This document shows, one piece after another, positions 33,840-42,292 of a stretch of DNA of 64,000 nucleotides. The notes under the pieces are model-generated. The model had not been told where the DNA came from, made no database searches, and worked only from the letters and a program-made list of their open reading frames with translations. A program made the translations under genes and the position numbers. The first letter of the stretch is position 1. Every line of letters starts with the position of its first letter. Source of the stretch: Pseudomonadota bacterium (lineage in GTDB: Bacteria; Pseudomonadota; Alphaproteobacteria; Azospirillales; Azospirillaceae); assembly GCA_023411035.1 (NCBI GenBank), contig JAEYPE010000037.1, forward strand, positions 1 to 64,000, read 5' to 3'.

Positions 33840-34079
33840 TTAGCGGGGGTCGGGATCGTCGTAGATCAGGCGGTTGTCCGCCGCCTCGCCGACGGGGTCG
33901 CCGATGTCGCGTTTCCATTCGCCGCACCAGTCGGTGGACAGGGTGATGGGAAAGCGCCCTTCGGTGTCGCGCGGAGTCACCTGCGGCGGATAGCGGCGGC
34001 ACACGCCCTTCGGCCCCCTCTGGCGGATACCCTGCCCTTCCCAGAACAGACAGGTGTAGCAGTTGTCGATTCGCTTCAT
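33840..34079 (-). CDS. Small four-cysteine protein, unknown function
   Basis: 79-aa protein beginning MKRIDNCYTCLFWEGQG. Cysteines at 7, 10, 27 and 52 sit in a CxxC, CRRYPP, DWCGEWK pattern that resembles a group of small bacterial and phage proteins with a zinc-ribbon-like or metal-binding look. A metal-site role is inferred from spacing only. It converges with the small membrane protein gene, whose stop lies 26 bp away. Confidence 0.65.
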   Translation of the reverse strand: MKRIDNCYTCLFWEGQGIRQRGPKGVCRRYPPQVTPRDTEGRFPITLSTDWCGEWKRDIGDPVGEAADNRLIYDDPDPR

Positions 34080-34199
34080 CGTGGGGACGCGCTCCTTCCT
34101 TCTACGGCAGCACCCCGGGGCGGTGGCCCGGCCCGGGAGCGGCGGCAGTGTCGGTCAGGCGCCCCCTCCGCGTCGATGAAGAAATATGCATCCGGCCGA

Positions 34200-34376
34200 T
34201 CACTCGTGGCGCGGCTTGCCCTTGCGCATGTCGTCGGCGTGCTGGGCATAGAAGGCCTTGATCTCCGCATCCAGTTCGAGTTTCCGCCGCTCGCCGGGCG
34301 AACCGGTGGGCTCGTCCGTGAGACGCTGGAACTCCGCCACCGCCTGTTCGAGTTCGCGTTCGCTGTTGATGGGCAT
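34200..34376 (-). CDS. Small charged helical protein, unknown function
   Basis: 58-aa protein, MPINSERELEQAVAEFQRLT at the start and strongly helical, rich in Glu, Arg and Lys. The pattern (a helix with alternating leucines, then TGSPGERRKLELDAEIKAFY) is reminiscent of the N-terminal part of HigA-type antitoxins and of short uncharacterised proteins. It has no DNA-binding domain and no toxin partner here. GAGGGA lies about seven bases upstream of ATG 34376. It is divergent from the HtrA-like gene. Confidence 0.6.
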   Translation of the reverse strand: MPINSERELEQAVAEFQRLTDEPTGSPGERRKLELDAEIKAFYAQHADDMRKGKPRHE

Positions 34377-34566
34377 TGTTCCCGTCCCTCGTGGTGTCGC
34401 TGACGCGGGTAACGCTCTCCGGCGGGGGGAGGTTTCATCGGGCGGACGAGCGGCTTTTCGTCGAATCGCGGAACCCCTTGATGGCGGCTCGCAGGCGCTC
34501 ATGTTTAGTTGGGGAATCGAGCGGAGCGGCTTCCGGCCCGACTCGACTCCGGCAAGGGAGGGTAGC

Positions 34567-35565
34567 ATGACGGGTCGCTGGCGCCGCATCACCTGGACCG
34601 TGGCATTCCTCGCCGTCCTCATCCCCTTTGCCGCGGCGCGGGCGGAGCAACTCGACGCGGCGAAGCTGGCGGGCGCCTTGGTCCGCATCTCCGCCACCGT
34701 TCTTCCGGACAGCCAGAGCGCCCAATCGCTCGGCACGGAGCGCGAGGGGACCGGAGTCGTCATCGACGGGGCCGGTCTGATCCTGACCATCGGCTACACG
34801 ATCCTGGAAGCGTCCCAGATCCAGGTCACCACCGGCGAAGGGCGCGGCTATCCCGCGGAACTCGTGGCCTACGATCAGGCCAGCGGGTTCGGTCTGCTGC
34901 GCGCCGGCATGGGCTTCAGCGCCGCACCCGTCCGGCTCGGCGACTCCGACGCACTGAAGGAGGGGGATCGGGCCATCGTGCTTACGCGGCACGGCGCCTC
35001 CGGCGTGCAACCGGTGCTGATCGCCGCGAAACGCGAGTTCGCCGGCTATTGGGAGTATCTGCTGGACGAGGCGATCTTCACCACGCCGCCGATCACGGGC
35101 TTCAACGGCGCCGCCCTGATCGACCGCAAGGGCGAACTGGTGGGAATCGGCTCGTTGATCGTGCGCGACGCGGTTCCGGCCCACGGCGGCATTCCCGGCA
35201 ACATGTTCGTCCCGGTTTCCGCCCTGAAGCCGATCCTGGCGGACCTGCTGGCCTTCGGGCGGCGGCAGGAACCGGCGCGCCCCTGGCTGGGAGTCACCCT
35301 GCGCGAGGAGCAGGGCCGCCTGCTGGTCGAGCGGGTCACCCCGCGGGGTCCCGCCGCCACCGCCGGAATACGGCCGGGGGACATGATCGTCGGAGTCGGC
35401 GGACAGCGGCTGAAGGGGCTGGCGGATTTCTACCGGAAGGTCTGGGACCTCGGCCCGGCGGGGGTCACCGTTCCGCTGGAACTGCTGCGCGGCCCGAAGC
35501 TGGAGCCGGTCGCCGTCCCGTCCGCCGACCGCTACAGCACGCTGAAGCTGAACCCGACCTTCTGA
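34567..35565 (+). CDS. HtrA/DegP-like exported protein with PDZ domain and degenerate catalytic triad
   Basis: 332-aa predicted periplasmic protein with a signal peptide (ITWTVAFLAVLIPFAAARA), an S1C-type trypsin fold (residues 35-235) and one PDZ domain (about 240-325: PWLGVTLREEQGRLLVERVTP, GIRPGDMIVGVGGQRL). Aligning to HtrA motifs, the His position reads LTIGYTILEA (Tyr 77), the Asp position reads DQASGFGLL (Gly 107) and the GNSGGPL motif reads GFNGAALID (Asn 180). The three catalytic residues therefore appear replaced, making a chaperone or peptide-binding role likelier than proteolysis. ATG 34567 is supported by GGGAGGG just upstream. It stands as a single gene ahead of nudF. Confidence 0.82.
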   Translation: MTGRWRRITWTVAFLAVLIPFAAARAEQLDAAKLAGALVRISATVLPDSQSAQSLGTEREGTGVVIDGAGLILTIGYTILEASQIQVTTGEGRGYPAELVAYDQASGFGLLRAGMGFSAAPVRLGDSDALKEGDRAIVLTRHGASGVQPVLIAAKREFAGYWEYLLDEAIFTTPPITGFNGAALIDRKGELVGIGSLIVRDAVPAHGGIPGNMFVPVSALKPILADLLAFGRRQEPARPWLGVTLREEQGRLLVERVTPRGPAATAGIRPGDMIVGVGGQRLKGLADFYRKVWDLGPAGVTVPLELLRGPKLEPVAVPSADRYSTLKLNPTF

Positions 35566-35664
35566 CGCCCGGAATGTTCGGAGTGGAGCCGCCGCCTCGC
35601 CCCGTGCCGGCGGATGCGCTACATCCTTGGACCGTGCACGCCCCGCAAGCCAAGGAGTCCCGCC

Positions 35665-36273
35665 GTGGATCACCCGGATATCGAGGTTCAAGAGAAGAAG
35701 ACCGCCTATGACGGCTATCTGAAGATCGACGTCTACCGCCTGCGCCACAAGAAGTTCGACGGCTCCTGGACCGGCGTGCTGCCGCCGCGGGAGGTCTGCG
35801 TGCGCGGGCAGGCCGTGGGCGTGCTGCTCTACGACCCGGACCGGGACAGCGTGGTTCTGATCGAGCAGTTCCGGGTGGGCTCCGCCTCCGCGGGCGGACC
35901 GGCGTGGCTGACGGAGATCGTCGCCGGCCTGCTGGACGATGGCGAGACGCCCGAGGAGGTGGCGCGGCGCGAAGCCGTGGAAGAGGCGGGCTGCACCGTC
36001 CGGGACATCGAGTTGATCTGCGACTACTACCCCAGCCCCGGCGCCTATGACGAGCATGTCACCGTCTTCTGCGGGCGGGTGGACAGCCGGGGACTCGCCG
36101 AAACCGGCGGTCTGGAGGAGGAGCATGAGGACATCCGCATTTCCGTCGTTCCGACCGACGAGGCGATCCGGCTGCTGGACGAAAACCGGCTGAACAACTC
36201 CATCGCCATCATCGCGCTGGGTTGGCTCGCCCGGAACCGCGAACGGCTGCGAACCCAGTGGATTGGGAAATAG
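35665..36273 (+). CDS. nudF: ADP-ribose pyrophosphatase-type Nudix hydrolase
   Basis: 202-aa Nudix hydrolase that most likely cleaves ADP-ribose to AMP and ribose 5-phosphate. The Nudix box GLLDDGETPEEVARREAVEEAGC is complete (G-x5-E-x7-REUxEExGU form). Before it comes EQFRVGSASAGGPAWLTEIVA, and after it DYYPSPGAYDEHVTVFCGRVD, both typical of NudF. The GTG start at 35665 has AAGGAG nine bases upstream and is preferred to ATG 35614. Co-directional with cysK 110 bases downstream. Confidence 0.92.
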   Translation: MDHPDIEVQEKKTAYDGYLKIDVYRLRHKKFDGSWTGVLPPREVCVRGQAVGVLLYDPDRDSVVLIEQFRVGSASAGGPAWLTEIVAGLLDDGETPEEVARREAVEEAGCTVRDIELICDYYPSPGAYDEHVTVFCGRVDSRGLAETGGLEEEHEDIRISVVPTDEAIRLLDENRLNNSIAIIALGWLARNRERLRTQWIGK

Positions 36274-36319
36274 GTTCAACATTCATTATTCGTTCAATGC
36301 TGAATTTCACAAGCCGATC

Positions 36320-36348
36320 TTGAATTCCCTTGTACGGAATCCGATAGT
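36320..36348 (+). promoter_or_regulatory. Candidate promoter of cysK
   Basis: TTGAAT at 36320-36325, a 17-bp spacer and GATAGT at 36343-36348 in an AT-richer stretch, 36 bases before the cysK start. Confidence 0.5.
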
Positions 36349-36384
36349 GTTGCCCGGTTTATCAATCGACTCGGGAGAGACTCT

Positions 36385-37389
36385 GTGGACATCCGCACCG
36401 GCTTCATCGGCTCCATCGGCAACACGCCGCTGATTCGGCTGGAAGGGCCGTCCAAGGCCACGGGATGCGAAATCCTGGGCAAGGCGGAGTTCCTGAATCC
36501 CGGCGGGTCGGTGAAGGACCGCGCCGCTCTGGCCATCGTCCGCGACGCAGAACGCCGCGGCCTGCTGCGTCCCGGCGGCACCATCGTGGAAGGCACGGCG
36601 GGCAACACGGGAATCGGGCTGGCGCTGGTCGGCAACGCGCTCGGCTACCGTACCGTGATCGTGATGCCGGAGACGCAGAGCCAGGAGAAGAAGGACATGC
36701 TGCGCCTGATCGGCGCCGACCTTCGTCTGGTGCCGGCGGTGCCCTACTCCAACCCGGACAACTACGTCCGCTATTCGGGCCGTCTGGCGGAGGAACTGGC
36801 GAAGACCGAGCCGAACGGCGCCGTCTGGGCCAACCAGTTCGACAATGTGGCGAATCGCGAAGGCCACCGCCTGACCACCGGTCCGGAAATCTGGAACCAG
36901 ACCGAAGGGCGGATCGACGCCTTCACCTGCGCGGTGGGCAGCGGCGGCACGCTGGCCGGCGTCGGGCTGGCGCTGAATGAGCGGAACCCGGACGTCCGCA
37001 TCGTCCTGGCCGACCCGATGGGCGCCGCCCTCTACCATTATTACGCCCATGGGGAGCTGAAGGCGGAAGGCAGCTCGATCACCGAAGGCATCGGCCAGGG
37101 CCGGATCACCGCCAATCTGAAAGGAGCGCCGGTCGATCAGGCGTTGCAGATCACCGACGAGGAAGCCCTTCCGGTCATCTTCGACCTCATCAAGTCGCAG
37201 GGTCTTGTGCTGGGCGGTTCGACCGGCATCAACGTGGCGGCGGCCATCCGCATCGCGAAGGAGATGGGTCCGGGCCACACCATCGTGACGATTCTTTGCG
37301 ACGGAGGGCAGCGGTACCAATCGAAGCTCTTCAATCCGGAGTTCCTGCGTGAGAAGAATCTGCCTGTGCCCGATTGGCTGGATTCGTAA
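36385..37389 (+). CDS. cysK: Cysteine synthase A (O-acetylserine sulfhydrylase)
   Basis: 334-aa PLP enzyme of fold type II that makes cysteine from O-acetylserine and sulfide. The PLP lysine is in NPGGSVKDRAALAIV near residue 45, the substrate loop is EGTAGNTGIGLALVG and the phosphate-binding loop is AVGSGGTLAGVG. It is slightly longer than typical CysK, having a YNPDNYVRYSGRLAEEL-type insertion seen in a subgroup. Start GTG 36385 with GGGAGAG upstream. It is followed after 16 nt by an AlaX-like gene and then a sulfurtransferase, suggesting a cysteine-linked cluster. Confidence 0.94.
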   Translation: MDIRTGFIGSIGNTPLIRLEGPSKATGCEILGKAEFLNPGGSVKDRAALAIVRDAERRGLLRPGGTIVEGTAGNTGIGLALVGNALGYRTVIVMPETQSQEKKDMLRLIGADLRLVPAVPYSNPDNYVRYSGRLAEELAKTEPNGAVWANQFDNVANREGHRLTTGPEIWNQTEGRIDAFTCAVGSGGTLAGVGLALNERNPDVRIVLADPMGAALYHYYAHGELKAEGSSITEGIGQGRITANLKGAPVDQALQITDEEALPVIFDLIKSQGLVLGGSTGINVAAAIRIAKEMGPGHTIVTILCDGGQRYQSKLFNPEFLREKNLPVPDWLDS

Positions 37390-37405
37390 ACGCACCCGAG
37401 GTTCC

Positions 37406-38113
37406 ATGGAACTGATCTTCCGCGAGGACGCCTACGCCGCCTCCTGCACCGCCACCGTGACCGCCGTGGACGAGCGGGGCATCCGGCTGGACCGCACGGT
37501 CTTCTACCCCAACGGCGGCGGCCAGCCGGGCGACACGGGCGCCCTGCGTTTCGCCGGCACCGCGCTGCGCATCGTGGACACGGTGAAGGGCGACGGGCCT
37601 GACGACGTGGTCCATGTGCCCGAACCCGGCGCGCCCCTGCCCGCCCCCGGCACGCCGGTCGAGGCGGAGATCGACTGGGACCGCCGGCATCGCCACATGC
37701 GCATGCACACCGCGCTGCATCTCGTCTGCGCCGTCCTGCCCGGCGCGTCGATCACCGGCGCCCAGGTGGGGGCGGAGCGCAGCCGCGTGGATTTCAACGT
37801 CCCGACCGAGGGGCTGGACAAGGAGGCCATCGCTGCGGCGCTGAACCGGCTGATCGCCGCGGACACGCCCGTCGGCTCGCTCTGGATCACCGACGAGGAG
37901 CTTGACGCCAACCCCGACCTGATCCGCACACTGACGGTGAAGCCGCCGCGCGGCCATGGCCGGGTCCGGCTGGTGGACATCGCCGGCGTGGACCGCCAGC
38001 CCTGCGGCGGCACCCATGTGAAGCGGCTGGGCGAGATCGGCGGCCTGGACGTCGTGAAGATCGAGAACAAGGGCAAGCAGAACCGGCGCGTGATCGTCGC
38101 GCTGCGGGATTGA
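37406..38113 (+). CDS. Alanyl-tRNA editing protein (AlaX family)
   Basis: 235-aa free-standing editing domain homologous to that of AlaRS. It deacylates Ser- or Gly-tRNA-Ala in trans. Two zinc-site motifs are present: RHMRMHTALHLVCAV (HxxxH) near residue 95 and PCGGTHVKRLGEIG near residue 200. FYPNGGGQPGDTG near residue 35 is the family's N-terminal strand. ATG 37406 is preferred to upstream 37349, which overlaps the cysK end. It starts 16 nt after cysK and ends 15 nt before sseA, so the three are probably one operon. Confidence 0.92.
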   Translation: MELIFREDAYAASCTATVTAVDERGIRLDRTVFYPNGGGQPGDTGALRFAGTALRIVDTVKGDGPDDVVHVPEPGAPLPAPGTPVEAEIDWDRRHRHMRMHTALHLVCAVLPGASITGAQVGAERSRVDFNVPTEGLDKEAIAAALNRLIAADTPVGSLWITDEELDANPDLIRTLTVKPPRGHGRVRLVDIAGVDRQPCGGTHVKRLGEIGGLDVVKIENKGKQNRRVIVALRD

Positions 38114-38128
38114 AGGGGAGGATTTTCC

Positions 38129-39031
38129 ATGACAGATTCGCAGAACACCACGTCTCAAGCCGACCTCACCCTTCCCGGCCCCAACGTTCCGACGGGGTGG
38201 CTGGCGGAGCGCCTGCACCAGCCGGGCCTGCGCGTTCTCGACGCCTCCTGGTTCATGCCCGGCACCGACCGCGACCCGCGCGCCGAGTTCCTGGAGCGGC
38301 ATATCCCCGGCGCGGTCCGCATCGACATCGACGACGTGGCGCAGCCCGACACCCACCCGCTGCCGCACATGGTTCCGGACGAGGCGACCTTCGCCGCCAA
38401 GGTGGGGGCGCTCGGCGTCGGCAGCGGCGACACGGTGGTCGTCTATGACAGCGCCGGCATGGCCACCGCCGCCGCACGCGTCTGGTGGATGTTCCGCCTG
38501 TTCGGGCACCAGCGCGTCGCCGTGCTGGACGGCGGTCTTCCGAAATGGCTGGCGGAGGGGCTGCCCCTCGAATCCGGTCCGGCCAATCCGGCCCCGGCGG
38601 CGTTTTCGGCGGCGCTGCAACCCGGCCTGCTGCGCCGCGCCGACGATGTGCTCGCCAACATCGACTCGCGGGCGGATCAGGTGGTGGACGCCCGCGCCGC
38701 CAACCGGTACGAGGGCGCCGTCACCGAACCCTGGCCGGGCCGCCGCAGCGGACGCATTCCCGGCAGCCTCAACCTTCCCTTCACGGAACTGGTCGACGCG
38801 GAGAGCAAGACCCTGCTGCCGCCCGAGACCATCGCGGAACGGGCGAAGGGCGCCGGCATTGACCTGGAGCGTCCCATCGTCGCCTCCTGCGGCAGCGGCG
38901 TGACCGCCTGCGTCATCGCCCTGGGACTGGCCGCCGCCGGGAAGGAGGACGTGGCCGTCTATGACGGGTCCTGGGCGGAATGGGGGCTGCGCGCCGACCT
39001 GCCGCTGGAAACCGGGCCGGTGGCCCGGTGA
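38129..39031 (+). CDS. sseA: 3-mercaptopyruvate/thiosulfate sulfurtransferase
   Basis: 300-aa tandem rhodanese. The N-terminal inactive half begins WLAERLHQPGLRVLDASWFMPG. The C-terminal half carries the active-site loop ASCGSGVTACVIAL, where CGSGVT at the cysteine is the mark of mercaptopyruvate sulfurtransferases. GRRSGRIPGSLNLPFTEL is the usual interdomain segment. It degrades 3-mercaptopyruvate, a cysteine catabolite, passing sulfur to thiols or cyanide, consistent with its position downstream of cysK. The final TGA overlaps the GTG start of the next gene. Confidence 0.95.
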   Translation: MTDSQNTTSQADLTLPGPNVPTGWLAERLHQPGLRVLDASWFMPGTDRDPRAEFLERHIPGAVRIDIDDVAQPDTHPLPHMVPDEATFAAKVGALGVGSGDTVVVYDSAGMATAAARVWWMFRLFGHQRVAVLDGGLPKWLAEGLPLESGPANPAPAAFSAALQPGLLRRADDVLANIDSRADQVVDARAANRYEGAVTEPWPGRRSGRIPGSLNLPFTELVDAESKTLLPPETIAERAKGAGIDLERPIVASCGSGVTACVIALGLAAAGKEDVAVYDGSWAEWGLRADLPLETGPVAR

Positions 39032-39465
39032 GCCAATCACTGCTGAGCATCCGCAACTACGAGCCGGCGGACCGGGGCGACGTGGTGGCGCTGTGGACCG
39101 CCTGCAACCTTGTGGTGCCGTGGAACGACCCGGTGGCCGACATCGCGCTCGCGGTGTCGAAGCCGAACGCCACGATCCTGATCGGCGGCGAGGGGGGCCG
39201 GACCGTCGCGTCCGTCATGGTGGGGCATGACGGGCACCGGGGCTGGTTCTATTATCTGGCGGTCGATCCCGCCTGCCGCGGGCGCGGCCATGGCCGGGCG
39301 ATGATCGCGGCGGCGGAAGGCTGGCTGGTGGAGGCAGGTATGCCCAAGGCGCAACTCATGGTACGCGCGACGAACCACGCCGTGGTGGCGTTCTATGAGC
39401 GGCTGGGCTATGCCACCGGTCCCGTTACCGTGATGCAGAAATGGCTGAAGACCGATTCTCCCTGA
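39028..39465 (+). CDS. ypeA: GNAT-family acetyltransferase YpeA
   Basis: 145-aa GCN5-type acetyltransferase. It opens LLSIRNYEPADRGDVVALWT and has the YpeA marker LVVPWNDPVADIALAV, then FYYLAVDPACRGRGHGRAMIA with the acetyl-CoA P-loop and a C-terminal VVAFYERLGYATGPVTVMQK. The GTG start overlaps the sseA stop (GTGA), so translation is coupled. The acetyl acceptor is unknown. Confidence 0.9.
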   Translation: MSQSLLSIRNYEPADRGDVVALWTACNLVVPWNDPVADIALAVSKPNATILIGGEGGRTVASVMVGHDGHRGWFYYLAVDPACRGRGHGRAMIAAAEGWLVEAGMPKAQLMVRATNHAVVAFYERLGYATGPVTVMQKWLKTDSP

Positions 39466-40082
39466 CGCCGCCCCTCCGGTCGTCCCTGTCGTCATCCCAG
39501 ATCGCGGCGCCGGTGCCGCCCGGCTGCCTGTCCGTCATCGTCACCTATCTGGAGATGAAGGCCCCGCCGCCCCATGCGCCGCTGCCCCGTCCGGCGGGTG
39601 ACGTGGCGCTGGTGCGGGCCAACCCGCCGACCGCCTCCTTCTACCGCTATCTCTACGATACGGTGGGCGAGCCCTGGCTGTGGCACGAGCGGCGGCGCAT
39701 GCCGATGCCGGAACTGGGCCGCATCGTCACCGACCCGCGGGTCGAGGTCTGGGTCCTCTACGTGCACGGCACGCCCGCCGGTTATGCCGAGATCGACCGG
39801 CGGGACGCGGACACCGATCTGGCCTATTTTGGGCTGATTCCGGATTTCATCGGGCTGGGGCTCGGCCCCTGGCTGCTCGACACGGCGATCCGGCTGGCCT
39901 GGCAGGGCGGGACGTCGCGCCTTCTGGTCAACACCTGCACCTTCGATCATCCGAAGGCGTTGCCGCTCTACCAGTCGATGGGCTTCGTGCCCTACCGGCA
40001 TGTGACCCGCGAAATCCGCGACCCCCGCGTCCAGGGATGGCTGCCGCGCACGTCGGCACCGCACATTCCGATCATCGAGTGA
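39441..40082 (+). CDS. GNAT-family acetyltransferase
   Basis: 213-aa acetyltransferase of a different subgroup. Recognisable are VWVLYVHGTPAGYAEIDRRD, AYFGLIPDFIGLGLGPWLLDTAI (acetyl-CoA loop) and LVNTCTFDHPKALPLYQSMGFVPY. Its ATG 39441 lies 25 nt inside the ypeA gene in another frame. The first 30 residues may not be present if translation begins later (for example at the internal MKAPPPHAPL). Acceptor unknown. Confidence 0.88.
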   Translation: MAEDRFSLTPPLRSSLSSSQIAAPVPPGCLSVIVTYLEMKAPPPHAPLPRPAGDVALVRANPPTASFYRYLYDTVGEPWLWHERRRMPMPELGRIVTDPRVEVWVLYVHGTPAGYAEIDRRDADTDLAYFGLIPDFIGLGLGPWLLDTAIRLAWQGGTSRLLVNTCTFDHPKALPLYQSMGFVPYRHVTREIRDPRVQGWLPRTSAPHIPIIE

Positions 40083-40113
40083 TCGCCCCAACGGCTGCCC
40101 GGATTCCAACGCC

Positions 40114-41058
40114 ATGGTAAAGGGCATCCTTTTCGCGTTCCTGGCCTTCGCCTTCTTCGCCTGGGGCGATGCGCTGGTGAAGGCGATCGGGCATGGGCTG
40201 GACCCGTTCGAGGTCACCTTCTTCGCCTACATCCTGCCGCTGCTGCTCTCCCCCGTCTTCATGACGAAGGGCGATCGGGTCGGCGACCTGCTGCGCTGGA
40301 ACCGGCCCTGGCTGATGACGGTGCGGCTGGTCTTCGTGGCGGCCTCCACCCCGCTCAGCGTCATGTCGTTCCGAAGCCTTCCCTTCGCGGAAGCCTTCGC
40401 GATGATCTTCCTGATGCCCAGCCTGGTGACGCTGCTGTCCATCCTGGTTCTGAAGGAGCCGGTGCGCTGGCGCCGCCGGCTGGCCATCGTGGCGGCGTTC
40501 ATCGGCGTGCTGATCGTCGCCCGCCCCGGCTTCCGCGAACTGCTGCCCGGCCATTTCGCGGCGCTGGGCTGCGCCTTCAGCTCCGCCGTGGTCGTCATCA
40601 CCGGACGGATGATCGGGCACACGGAGAAGCGATTCACCCTGATCGGGACGGTCTTCCTGTCCACCGCCGTCGCGTCCGGCCTTCTGATGATCCCCGGCTT
40701 CGCATGGCCGACGCGGGATCAGTGGATTCTGACGGTGGGTTTCGCGACGACGACCTTCGCCGCGCAGGCCCTGTTCACCCTGGCCGCCGCCTACGCCCCG
40801 GCGGACCGGGTGGGAGCGGCCCAATACAGCCAGATGCTGTGGGCGCTGCTCATCGGGGCGGTCTTCTTCGACGAGTGGCCGGACCTGCTCTCCCTGCTCG
40901 GCATCGTCATCCTGGTCGGGTCGGGCCTGTTCATCTTCGCCCGCGAGCACACCCACCACCCGGACCCGATGCCCGAGCCGCCGGAGGACGAGGTCAGCTC
41001 AGAATCTCGCTCAGCGCCGCAACCAGAGCCCGGTTTTCATCCTCCAGCCCAACAGTGA
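40114..41058 (+). CDS. EamA/DMT-family transporter
   Basis: 314-aa inner-membrane protein with about ten hydrophobic helices in two EamA repeats (GILFAFLAFAFFAWGDALVKAI at the N-terminus; HFAALGCAFSSAVVVITGRM at the start of the second half). LMPSLVTLLSILVLKEPVRWRR is the typical end of repeat one. Substrates of such DMT carriers are metabolites or amino acids, not predictable here. The last 22 residues are hydrophilic and are encoded on DNA that also encodes the end of hisC on the other strand (65-bp overlap). Confidence 0.9.
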   Translation: MVKGILFAFLAFAFFAWGDALVKAIGHGLDPFEVTFFAYILPLLLSPVFMTKGDRVGDLLRWNRPWLMTVRLVFVAASTPLSVMSFRSLPFAEAFAMIFLMPSLVTLLSILVLKEPVRWRRRLAIVAAFIGVLIVARPGFRELLPGHFAALGCAFSSAVVVITGRMIGHTEKRFTLIGTVFLSTAVASGLLMIPGFAWPTRDQWILTVGFATTTFAAQALFTLAAAYAPADRVGAAQYSQMLWALLIGAVFFDEWPDLLSLLGIVILVGSGLFIFAREHTHHPDPMPEPPEDEVSSESRSAPQPEPGFHPPAQQ

Positions 41059-42079
41059 TGCGCAGGCAGTCGGTCAGGCCGTAATCCTGCACCGGCTTCA
41101 CCAGGATGCCGCGGCGCGCCAGATGATCCAACACCGCCTGCACCCCCAGCGACGGGTCGGTCGGGATGCGTGCCAGGACGAAGTTGCAGACGCTGGGATA
41201 GACGCGGACGCCAAGCAGTTCCAACTCGTGGCCCAGCCAGGGCAGCCACGCGCTGTTGTGGGCGAAGGTCGCCTCCTCATGCTCGATGTCTTCGATGGCG
41301 GCCTCCGCAGCGGCCTGGGCGGCGATGCCGACGTTGAAGGGACCGCGTGTCTGGTTGACCGCCTCGATCACGCCCGCCGGGCCATAAGCCCACCCCACGC
41401 GCAGCCCCGCCAGCCCGTGCAGCTTGGAGAAGGTGCGCACCATCAGCACGTTGTCGGAGGTTTCGACGATCTCCGTACCGTCGCTGTAATTGTCGCGGCG
41501 GCAATAGTCGGCATAGGCGGAATCCAGAACCAGCAGCGTGTGCGGCGGCAGGCCGGAGCGCAGCCGGTGGACCAGTTCGGACGGGATGTAGGTGCCGGTG
41601 GGGTTGTTCGGGTTGGCGAGGAAGCAGATCTTCGTCTTCTCGTTGGCCCGGTCGATCATGGCCTCCACATCCACGACCAGATCACGTTCCGCGGCGATGA
41701 CCGGCGCCGCTCCCGCCGCGCGGATGGCCTTCATGAAACCGCGGTAGCCATGCTCGTGGCACAGCACCTCGTCCCCCGGCCCGGCGAAGGCCTGGGTGAC
41801 GAGATGGATCATTTCGTCGGAACCGCTGGAGCAGGTGATGTGGTTGGCATCCAGGTCGTAGCGGCGCGCGATGGCGTGGCGCAACCGGTCCTGCGACCAG
41901 TCGGGATAGCGGTGGATCTGCCCCGCCATGTGGCGGTAGGCGGTGAGCGCCTTTCGCCCCGGCCCCAGCGGATTGACCGTCAGCGACAGATCGACCCAGG
42001 CGCCGCCGTCCTCGGCTGGGCGGGCGGGCCGATAGGGCTTGATCTGAGCGATACCGGGACGGGGGCTCAGCGACTCCAT
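40994..42079 (-). CDS. hisC: Histidinol-phosphate aminotransferase
   Basis: 361-aa class I/II PLP aminotransferase that makes histidinol phosphate (histidine pathway) and often also acts on aromatic keto acids. It shows SGSDEMIHLVTQAFAGPGDEVL, FLANPNNPTGTYIP, VLDSAYADY and the PLP lysine in RTFSKLHGLAGLRVGWAYG. ATG 42079 (MESLSPRPGIAQIKPY, the usual HisC N-terminus) has GGAG upstream; ATG 42100 and ATG 42127 are in-frame alternatives. Its 3' end overlaps the EamA gene convergently. Confidence 0.92.
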   Translation of the reverse strand: MESLSPRPGIAQIKPYRPARPAEDGGAWVDLSLTVNPLGPGRKALTAYRHMAGQIHRYPDWSQDRLRHAIARRYDLDANHITCSSGSDEMIHLVTQAFAGPGDEVLCHEHGYRGFMKAIRAAGAAPVIAAERDLVVDVEAMIDRANEKTKICFLANPNNPTGTYIPSELVHRLRSGLPPHTLLVLDSAYADYCRRDNYSDGTEIVETSDNVLMVRTFSKLHGLAGLRVGWAYGPAGVIEAVNQTRGPFNVGIAAQAAAEAAIEDIEHEEATFAHNSAWLPWLGHELELLGVRVYPSVCNFVLARIPTDPSLGVQAVLDHLARRGILVKPVQDYGLTDCLRITVGLEDENRALVAALSEILS

Positions 42080-42292
42080 GAGGCGGGCTCCGTTGTGCAT
42101 GGCGGAAACAGCACGAACGGACTGCATTGAACCTGAAACCGGAACGACCTGCCAGCGTTCCTTGCCGGTCGCACTGGCTTACCGCGCCGGAACAGGCCGT
42201 TCCGGTGCGGCCGGCGCCTATCATACCCAGGAGCCGAGGGCGCCGCCGCGCACCCACAAGTTCAAGCCGCCTGACGAGCGTTCGGTTTCTTT

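Noticed and set aside
34200..34376. 58-aa protein as HigA antitoxin
   Set aside because: Only the N-terminal helix pattern is similar; no helix-turn-helix domain and no HigB neighbour.
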